From the NCBI GenBank assembly GCA_945859605.1, contig OX243814.1, positions 35,210,452 through 35,274,451 on the forward strand: a stretch of 64,000 nucleotides of DNA, read 5' to 3'. Positions 56,605-64,000 of this stretch are shown piece by piece. The stretch is from Lumbricus rubellus. Lineage: Eukaryota; Annelida; Clitellata; Crassiclitellata; Lumbricidae. The notes beneath the pieces were generated by a model. The model did no database searches and was not told where the DNA came from. It was given only the letters and a program-made list of their open reading frames with translations. Numbering within the stretch: position 1 is the stretch's first letter; each line of letters starts with the position of its first letter. A program made the translations under genes and the position numbers.

Positions 56605-57625
56605 TTAGTATAAGAAAAGTTGAGGAATCTGACCCCGAGTCACGTCCGTTGAGCCACCTCGATTGCTGTTTGAAAACGTAAACGTGACGCCGTCGCTGAT
56701 ACATGTAACGTTGCATGAACTGCTGTAGTATCCTATGTCACTCTCAGCAAAAGCAACAATCGTGTAAATAACTCCACTGCGAATGGAAACTGGCGAATCA
56801 AAAGAAATCTTGAATGGTGTGGAGTTTCCAGTGAACGGAATGGTGAATCTATTCTTGAAGAGTGATTTTTCAGAATCCAATATTTCAACATCAACACAGT
56901 ATGGATTTCCATTGGCTCCAGTGAACAACCCAAGGCCACACAATTCACCTGTTTTGTCAGATGTAAAAGCAATGGTGTCTCTAATTGGCAATATATTCCA
57001 AGGCCCTAATTGAACACTGATAGCTCGAGCAACACATTTTTCTTCAACATGTCTTTTGTTAACGTCAAAGAGAAAATTTTCGCTTTGTTGCTTTTTAATT
57101 ACATAAAAGTAAATTGACGATTTCTCTTCAGCAGTTAAAACTTGTCTTTTATCGACAAGATCTGCAAATTCTTCAAGATCCATGGTCGGAAAACGGATAC
57201 CATACAACAAATTGCCCAGAGTCTCTCTGATCTGCTCGTCACTTGGATTATAAATCGACTTATAAAGACTCAGCTGATGTTTTGCCCAATTCTCACAACT
57301 CTGGAAAATGAATGATTCCTTCGTTCTCATTTTCTCAATCTTCAATATAGCTTCCATTGCTTGACGCGAGGAATCCAGGAATTCCTCTTTCTTGAAAATC
57401 TCGTCGGCATTACTTGAAATAAACTTCAGACAATCGTCTCTCAGATTTTCTTCCGAGAAGAGTAAACTTTGATCCAATAGGAAGCAAACATTCTCAACGT
57501 TGATACTTGACTGAAGCAAACTGCTGCATTGTTTCGACAGTTTTGTCAACAAATACTTTTTAGCGGCATACATCAACGCAGGTGCAGCTTGAGGAGAAAT
57601 GTCGACGGCATCGGTGTATATGAAT
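56605..57625 (-). CDS. BTB-BACK-PHR protein, coding exon 2
   Basis: Acceptor TTGTAG at 57631-57626. Encodes the BTB end, BACK and PHR; ends ...GQIPQLFLY and stop. Confidence 0.92.
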
Positions 57626-58555
57626 CTACAATGCATTTTAAGATAACCACGATATACAATTATAGGCCTACAATGCCCTACATGTTATGTAGGTTACTAA
57701 AAGCTATAGTGATTTTTGAAAAGAAAGGTCATAGCCTTCGCTACGTGACTCCATAAACCATCTCAGTAGTTGAATAGAGGAATTTGTCAGCAACCGCATG
57801 TTTCTAAATCTGCCATCGAGAGTATCGGCACAGATGAAGCCAAGTATTAATTGGACAGTTAAATTAAACTACTAGGATAGAAACCGAATTTAGAAAACAA
57901 ACTTGGACTAAGTCTTCAAAATAGTTTTGTAATTCTATTTATCTTAAGGTTTTAGTTATCAAAATTTTAAATGCTGTAGGCCCACGACGCTTCTTTTGAA
58001 ACTCATTGTAGCCTTCAAAATGAACGTTTGCTTGAAGTAGGCTACTTTAAAAGTTTTATAAAAAAAGATAGGCTACTTCACATGAGGTCAACATAAATTC
58101 GTTTAGGTGCTTGTCAGTTACACTCCTAAGCGGCAATGGCATGAGTTTGCTACAAATGTTTGCCTATGAGGCTATAACCTCAAAATTGCTTCGTAATCCT
58201 AATCGTAATCTCCAAATTTCTAGAGCGCCACTAAGAAAAGCCAAGCTCAGGGCAACAGCTTATTCGTGAGTGCTTACCTCAGAAGCGCTTTGAAAATATC
58301 GGCACTGATGTCTTCGATTCGTATCTTCTCGTTCTTTCCACCTTTGCTCTCAGTCATTCCACTCGAGAACATGGCTTCAAAGACGGGACTGCGTGCTATC
58401 AGAACGAGGCGATGAGCCCGGATGTTGACGGTTACCCCATCTGGTGGACCAACTTGAAAGCAGACGTCTGTTGCTATTTCATTGTCCAACATATACGACA
58501 TGCATTCCGCCAAAGTCTTCTCCGATTGCCATCCAATCTCTCCTCGAATTGCCAT
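56605..58555 (-). CDS. BTB-BACK-PHR domain protein (BTBD3/BTBD6-like), complete
   Basis: Coding exons 58278-58555 and 56605-57625 join in phase 2 (AG|A, Arg), giving 432 aa. Residues about 1-130 are the BTB/POZ domain (DVCFQVGPPDGVTVNIRAHR, LVLIARSPVFEAMF, then FIYTDAVDISPQAAPALMYA). A BACK domain follows (ENVCFLLDQSLLFSEENLRD, then CENWAKHQL). The last roughly 150 residues are a PHR fold (LGLFTGANGNPYCVDVEILD, FKISFDSPVSIRSGVIYTIV). This order is that of the BTBD1/2/3/6 group, Cullin-3 substrate adaptors in ubiquitin ligases. The human proteins have longer N termini. A non-coding first exon probably lies near 58846. A 5' GT-AG intron separates it from the ATG exon. Confidence 0.9.
58192..58273. 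repeat. 80-bp dispersed repeat, copy 2
   Basis: Homologous to 8021-8100. It begins 4 bp downstream of the BTB exon 1 donor. Confidence 0.7.
58278..58555 (-). CDS. BTB-BACK-PHR protein, coding exon 1
   Basis: ATG at 58555-58553, just inside an exon whose acceptor TTACAG ends at 58559. Donor GAG|GTAAGC. Encodes MAIRGEIGWQSEKTLAECMS and the BTB core. Confidence 0.88.
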
Positions 58556-58845
58556 CGTCTGTAACGATCCATAAAATTCAGCTATAGACTATAAGATTTA
58601 GATGAGCAATCGTTTCGTTGGAACTTGTCAGTTAATTCACCTGACGAGTCCCTCCCTGCAAAAATTTCTGCGGGCGCCCATGCTTTAGCGATCTCACACA
58701 GTTTACCCAGGTTAATTTAATCGAAATGATCGCCATGATCACCGCTAGGCCTTGACACCACGTGTCAGGCATTTTAATTAAAAAGCCTAATAATGTCGAA
58801 TAGAATTTGGCTTAATAATTAATTATCATTAAAGTCTCATCCTAC

Positions 58846-58935
58846 CTTGTGGTCAAAGAGTCTCAGCTGATAGGCCTACGTGGAACGGTGAAAGAATAAG
58901 CTGAAACCTGGTTGAAAGTTCTGCTGAACACGAAA
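58846..58935 (-). other. Possible 5' UTR exon of the BTB gene
   Basis: A consensus donor ACAAG|GTAGGA ends at 58846 on the minus strand and pairs with the acceptor at 58559. The 5' limit is a guess. Confidence 0.35.
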
Positions 58936-58997
58936 TTCAAGTCACTTTCTCAATTGTCTAATAATAGTAACAACATAGGAATTTCCTGAACCCAATA

Positions 58998-59432
58998 CAG
59001 CGTTGACACTCTGAAAAATAAAAATAAACAAGTTGGTCGGTCGAAAAAACCAAGAAAACCTAAGTTGCCGAAATCTTCCGAAATTTTTACATTTTCATCC
59101 GAAACAATTTCTGATGACCTTTTTTTAGTCATCCGGCCAAATTTTTCGGGAAATTTGTTTTCATTTTGCCGTCCAAAAAAGTTTGATGACCTTTTTAAAC
59201 AGTCATTTGGCCCAAAAATTCAAAAAATTCCCAAAACTTTCCGGTTCGCAGGCAAAAAACCCAAGCTTTTCCCGAAAAACCCCATTTCCCAAGTTCGGAG
59301 GAAAAAACCCAAGATTTTTGTGGCCGAAGAAAACAAGAAAAAAACCCAAGTTCTTCGCAAAAAGCCCCATTTCCCAAGTTCTGATTAAAAAAACCAAGAT
59401 CTTGTGAAAACACCCAAGGAGTGGCAACGCTG
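58998..59432. mobile_element. hAT-type MITE 3
   Basis: TIRs CAGCGTTGACACTC and GAGTGGCAACGCTG; target duplication ACCCAATA/ACCCGATA (7 of 8). Internal AAAACCCAAG and TTTCCCAAGTTC motifs recur, echoing MITEs 1 and 2. Confidence 0.85.
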
Positions 59433-59611
59433 ACCCGATACCGTGTCTATGTAATTTATACATGAATTATTGGGGTAAGTCTATAAATTACTATGGGGCA
59501 TTTGATCTTACTAAATTTAGGCCTACCCGTTGGAAACGGAATGTAAAAAAGAACGGAAAAACGATGTTTAGTTCGAAAAACTAAGAAAATTAGCATCCTC
59601 TGTGCTTCAAC

Positions 59612-59990
59612 CATAGGCGTAGGGGACATTTCAGCGTTGGGAGGGGGGGGGGGGCAAAAATGAAACTTTTGCCCGAACTTTTTTTTCATACGGCCGAAAT
59701 CTTAAGAAAAAATTCCCGTTACGTTTGCCCGAAAATTCTGACGACCTTTTTTTAGTCATCCGGCCGAAATCTTCTGAAATTTCCCGTTACTTTTTGCCCG
59801 AAAGGTCTGACGACCTTGTTTTGTTCGGGAAAATCTGATTTTTCGGGCAAGAAGACCCGGAATTTTTTTAAAAAGTTTAAAAAAGTAAAACTTCTTTATT
59901 TTTCCGGGTCTGCTTGCCCGAAAAATCAGACTTGCCCGAAATTTGGGGGGCATTTGTCCCCCCCCTCCACTCCCGTCTCCTACGCCTATG
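59612..59990. mobile_element. TIR MITE with CATAGGCGTAGG ends
   Basis: CATAGGCGTAGGGGAC and GTCTCCTACGCCTATG with a perfect 8-bp duplication GCTTCAAC (59604-59611, 59991-59998). The interior has repeated TTTGCCCGAA and CGACCTTTTTTTAGTCATCC motifs in both orientations, plus G/C homopolymer runs. Confidence 0.9.
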
Positions 59991-60341
59991 GCTTCAACAT
60001 TAGGCTATACTAGAAATGCAGCTAATTTCCCACATGATTTCGGTAGATAGCCTAATTAATAAATTTTTCACATAGGGCCTATAGGGCCTAGACTTCCTGG
60101 CAAATAAAATCTGCGCCCAAGGCCGCATCCATTTGAACTAATCAGTAAAAACAACAAAAACTTCATAACACGGATGCTGTATAGGCCTAAAAACGTTTAT
60201 TAGGGTTTTTGATCCGATCGATGCTCTCTCTATGCTTGTTGACTGTCGCGTTGTGTCGACCGGTTATTTTGTCAATAAAACGAATAAGCCTAGATAGAAT
60301 CAACCCTAAACTGTTTTCCATCAAATGTTGCAGGGCCCAAT

Positions 60342-61280
60342 CGGTTCCACGACAACTGGTTCACAGACAACTGGTTCAACGACAACTGGTTCACGGACAA
60401 CTCGTCCACCGACAACTCGTCCACTGAAATAGAAGCCGGATTATTGAGAAAACGCTTGGAAAATGGAAGCTGGATGAAGGTTTTTACAGGTGAAATAGAA
60501 GCTGGATTTATGAAAAACCGCTTAAGAAATGGAAGATGGACCAAGTTTTTTTCTATCTGGAATAGAAGCTGGATGCATGTTGAGACACATGATGAAAATC
60601 ATCAATTCAGCTTCCATTTAACCCGTTGGAGGTGAGGTGACGCATTGTAACGTTAGAGGTGAGGTGGGGTCTGACAAACCCCAACACATATTTTTATTTT
60701 CAAGTCGCGATATCAAATGGAAAACATTAATTTTGAGTTAAACTATTCTTCTATGATTAATTATCAACTAAACAGGCGATTATCACGAACAATATCTGTT
60801 TTCAATCCTTATTAGATGGCCAGAAGGTGAACCCATCAATTGTGTACTTTGCCCGTGTAAGTTCCGTTTGTATACGAAAAATCGCAATTTCCTGCAAATA
60901 AACATTAAAATAAAAAAACTGTTCGTTCAAAATTCCTCAAATTTTGGTAAAGTGTCCGTATTTCATATTCAAAAAGGTAGAAAAAACTAATCTAAACTGG
61001 TTTGACGTTTTCCACAAAAAACTTAAAGTAGCCTATAATACCTCTGGGGTGTGACATACCCCACCTCACCTCCAACGGGTTAAGAAAGAAAACCATTAGA
61101 TTTTTTCTCATAAATACAGCTCCTATTTCGTATATAAAGAACCTTCATCCAGCTTCTATTTCCCAAGCGTTTTCTCAATAATCCGGCTTCTATTTCGGTG
61201 AACCAGTTGTCGGTGAACCAGTTGTCCGTGGACGAGTTGTCGTTGAACGAGTTGTCGGTGAACGAGTTGTCGTGACACCG
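60342..61280. mobile_element. TIR element with 18-bp subterminal repeats, split by a TTAA MITE
   Basis: Ends CGGTTCCACGACAACTGG and ...CGAGTTGTCGTGACACCG. Each arm has four to five copies of an 18-bp CACGACAACTGGTT-type unit, then AAATAGAAGC.GGATTATTGA and AAAACGCTTGG. The arms are about 150 bp. The interior contains the nested element 60622-61079. Confidence 0.85.
60622..61079. mobile_element. piggyBac-like MITE nested in 60342-61280
   Basis: CCCGTTGGAGGTGAGGTG and CACCTCACCTCCAACGGG with TTAA on both sides (60618-60621, 61080-61083). Secondary inverted motif GGTGGGGTCTGACA/TGTGACATACCCCACC just inside. No coding sequence. Confidence 0.88.
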
Positions 61281-62330
61281 TAATTAACCTCCCTTCCTAC
61301 TTCATCTGCCAAAATTTCAGTTTACCAGCCATTTTCCTTTGGGCTTTGTAACAAAGTAGGCCTACTTCAAACGTCTTTTTTATTTTTGTGAAGAAACTTT
61401 AAGTAGTTATTGTTCGATTATTTACATAGCCTAAAGAAGATGTTATTGACGACAGGATTTAAATCTGGATAGTTCGGACTGTAGGGGTTAAAGATCGAGA
61501 TACCACCCTAAGCCGACGTAGCCTAGGCCTAGTTGGTAGTAACAATCACGACAAAGTAGCCTAGATTTATGTGTTTCCCGGTCCAATGTGAAACCAAGGT
61601 CCCGAACAGCGGAGGCAAATGTGATCCCAGGAAACTCAAGAGTTAAAGCTTTCAAGTTAAGTTTTGCAAGTTGTTGTCCAATTATAGCCTATGATAAAAA
61701 AAACAAGCATCCGGTCATAACCCTCCCCCCCATCAGAAATTCCTGGCTACGCCACTGCCTAGCCTATGATCTATATTATTCCCCCTCCCACCTCCCCCGC
61801 TCGCAACTCGGTTTGTGCGACACGCAGACAAATTAATCCAGTTTCCAACTTTCAGGTTTAGTTTTGATTCCATTAGGCTATTTTACTGAAAATTTCAGCT
61901 TATTTTTAGCTACAGTAGGCCTATTCGGAACCCTTCCAGTTCAGTTTCAGTTAACTAAAATAAAACTTTGCAGCTGGCGACAAAATTGCTTTCAGTTTTA
62001 ATTAACTTAAATAGGCTAACGCTGGTCCACCGTTAGAAAGCCGATGCAGCAGAGTCTTTGGACGCCGCAGTCGACCAACGCTCGAAAATAGGACACTGGC
62101 GCCATCAAGACAGTGATCAATATGTTAAATAACACTTAGGCTATGGTACTCTGTGTGCAGCAGACCAGTTACTTCGCTAGAGTAAAATTCGATGCACGCT
62201 GCGTACTGGCCTACGTCAAGCATGACAGTGTCAAGGTCTAAATTCTAAATGGTTTAAAATCAGAGAAACAAGCTAACAATACACAATAGCCTACTATTGT
62301 GACATTAACTGGCAAAGATCCGGTAAGGTG
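61281..62330. other. Intergenic, no gene seen
   Basis: AT-rich, several TAGGCCTA sites, no repeat ends recognised. Confidence 0.45.
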
Positions 62331-62403
62331 GTTCCCGTAGTGTAGTGGTTATCACGTTCGCCTAACACGCGAAAGGTCCCCAGTTCGAGCCTGGGCGGGA
62401 ACA
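62331..62403 (+). tRNA. tRNA-Val (anticodon AAC)
   Basis: 73 nt. Acceptor GTTCCCG pairs with CGGGAAC and the discriminator is A. The D arm has TAGTGGTTATCA. Anticodon stem TTCGC/GCGAA encloses CTAACAC with AAC at 62364-62366. T arm CCCAG-TTCGAGC-CTGGG. No intron, all stems paired. It closely resembles animal tRNA-Val(AAC). TTTT follows within a few bases (62406-62409) as Pol III terminator. Confidence 0.96.
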
Positions 62404-62484
62404 AATTTTGTGATAGATCTAACTAAGTAGGCATAACTGTACCTAAATAATAATGCTGTTCTTTAAGAAACTGTTTTATTTACC

Positions 62485-62560
62485 CGTGGTTGGGCCGGGA
62501 GCACTTCTGAGTAGCCTACTTTGAAGAGGCGCTATATAAATTTCTGAAATAAATAAAGAA
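62485..62560 (+). mobile_element. CR1-like LINE 3' tail
   Basis: CGTGGTTGGGCCGGGAGCAC, TTCTGAGTAG, GAAGAGGCGCTATATAAATT and an AATAAA-type tail, about 80 bp downstream of the tRNA. Confidence 0.75.
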
Positions 62561-64000
62561 ACGAATTCACTTTCAAATACTAATTTTTATTATCTAGCTA
62601 AGTCTGCTAAGAGGGTTCACTATTTTGTTAGCTTACCCAAAGCTTTAGGCCACCGTCTGTGAGCATTTTATAGATCGCCTCTAGCTAATAGGGTGGTCGT
62701 TTGAGAAGCGCTCCCAGTGCATCCGCGAGAAGAAGCATAGGCCTATTAACAATTTTTAAGAGCAGTGAAGAAAAAACTGATATTGCTAGAAAGAATTGTA
62801 ATGCAAGCAGATTATTTATAGGCTAGAAGGAGCAAGGCTCAGCAAGCGCATTCCAAATTAAGAGAACGACCAATTGAAGTAAATGACCGAGACTGTAGAG
62901 CCATAACAGTTAGACCTACTGTAGTTCTAGCACACGGAGGAATCAGAAGGTCAGCATGAGACTTAGGCCTATAAAAAATTAACAGGAAAGGGAGTTGTAA
63001 AAAGATTTATTGTGTGGACTTTGGGGTGTGCAATAAAGACTACTATGGTGGTGTCCTAACTCCTAAGAAAGACTATATATAGTTGAACTCCAAACCCCGG
63101 AAATTCTCACCATGCAATTAAGAGGTCAAGTCTACGGGGGAGGGGAGAAGTGTGAGGAAACTGAATGAATCGGAACGTCAACCGCTATTATGACAGTCTG
63201 TGTTTAATCTAGTCCCCCTACTGGCGGGGGAATCCAGGTTTGGGGGGGGGGTAGGCGGACGCCGGACGACCAACCGCGGTAAAAGACGTTTTAATAGATG
63301 TTTTGGACGTATAAACTTAATGCCTAGCATACTAATTATATAGGCCTATACACCTCAACGCATTCTTATAGATATTCTAGAATCTACATGTAGGCCTAGA
63401 TGTAAGGAATTTTCGAGTATAGGCCTACTATACAAATATGAACTTGAACATATTCTTACAATATTCAACTAATGTCTCGTGTATAGAATATTCACCGTAA
63501 CATAGGCCTATTCTTATATTTTGGCATCGTTTTTATGTAATGACTAATGACTAGGCCTATAGCATAGCTGTGTTACCCGGCGTTTCCTGGGAAATTTGAG
63601 TTTTTCGCCTAAGGGGTATAGGCCTACCCGGCATTGACCGCTAAATTTCGGGTTTTCGCCCCTCCATACCATCCGGCTTTCACCCTGCTTTGGACCCAAT
63701 CCTACCCCTCGCCCTATCCAGCTCCTCCCGCACCCACACACAATCTCTGCCCCACGTCGCCCCTCTCTCCGCGCCATACCGCCCCACCCTGCCCCGTTCC
63801 AACCCCGCCCACACTCCTCTGCATGGGGTATTCGGCGCTGGAGCCCACATCAAAACCCACCCCTCAGAGGTTCCCAGCGTTGACAAGAAAACTTCGATTT
63901 TCGCCCTCCCCGTACCCAGACCCTGGCCCCACCTAGATCCCACCCCTCTGCGGTAACAGGTGTGGCCCGAAACTTGTTTGTTCACCCTTGCGCATTTTGG
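62561..64000. other. Intergenic, no gene seen
   Basis: TAGGCCTA sites cluster at 63340-63620. A CCC-rich stretch (63650-63950) yields long Pro-rich frames on both strands with no recognisable domain. Its beginning (AGCTGTGTTACCCGGCGTTT near 63566) faintly resembles the ACTAGCTG repeat head. Confidence 0.4.

Noticed and set aside
63544..63985. Pro/Gly-rich frames near the right edge
   Set aside because: Compositional artefact of CCC-rich DNA; no introns or motifs.

Overview
This window is nuclear DNA of an animal, most likely a marine invertebrate. The genes have several small GT-AG introns. There is a canonical eukaryotic tRNA-Val, several tRNA-derived SINE families, CR1-like LINE fragments and many MITEs. 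The KH-domain gene has the single-RRM plus four-KH layout. The telomere-like hexamer in the large array is TTAGGG-type, as in deuterostomes and lophotrochozoans. The phylum cannot be fixed from the window alone.

Layout. (1) 304-4657, plus strand: the last five coding exons of a coiled-coil protein, with SINEs, a TIR element and trinucleotide and tetranucleotide arrays in its introns. (2) 7727-8820, minus: a complete two-exon gene for a small secreted chitin-binding-like protein with a TATA box. (3) 9648-12502: a mariner-type element and a hAT-type MITE. (4) 12732-42408, minus: a complete IGF2BP/Imp RNA-binding protein gene, reconstructed as 16 coding exons (537 aa, every junction in frame). 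It has one RRM and four KH domains with intact GxxG loops. Intron 6 (about 12 kb) holds a roughly 10.5-kb array of 30-bp units built from telomere-like hexamers, interrupted near its right end by a 5'-truncated CR1-like LINE. (5) 43-56 kb: a transposon graveyard with Harbinger-like, mariner-like, hAT-like and palindromic elements, an orphan BED zinc finger and SINEs. (6) 56605-58558, minus: a complete two-coding-exon BTB-BACK-PHR gene (BTBD3/BTBD6-like, 432 aa). (7) 58998-61280: hAT-like MITEs and a nested TTAA element. (8) 62331-62403, plus: tRNA-Val(AAC). The remainder is AT-rich intergenic DNA dotted with the palindrome TAGGCCTA.

The genes are not a functional cluster. The most unusual object is the telomere-like higher-order array inside the Imp intron. 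Every spacing I measured in it is a multiple of 6 bp. As a result the whole 10.5 kb has no stop codon in one frame of each strand, yet it is almost certainly non-coding. It lies in the sense that puts UUAGGG repeats into the Imp pre-mRNA.
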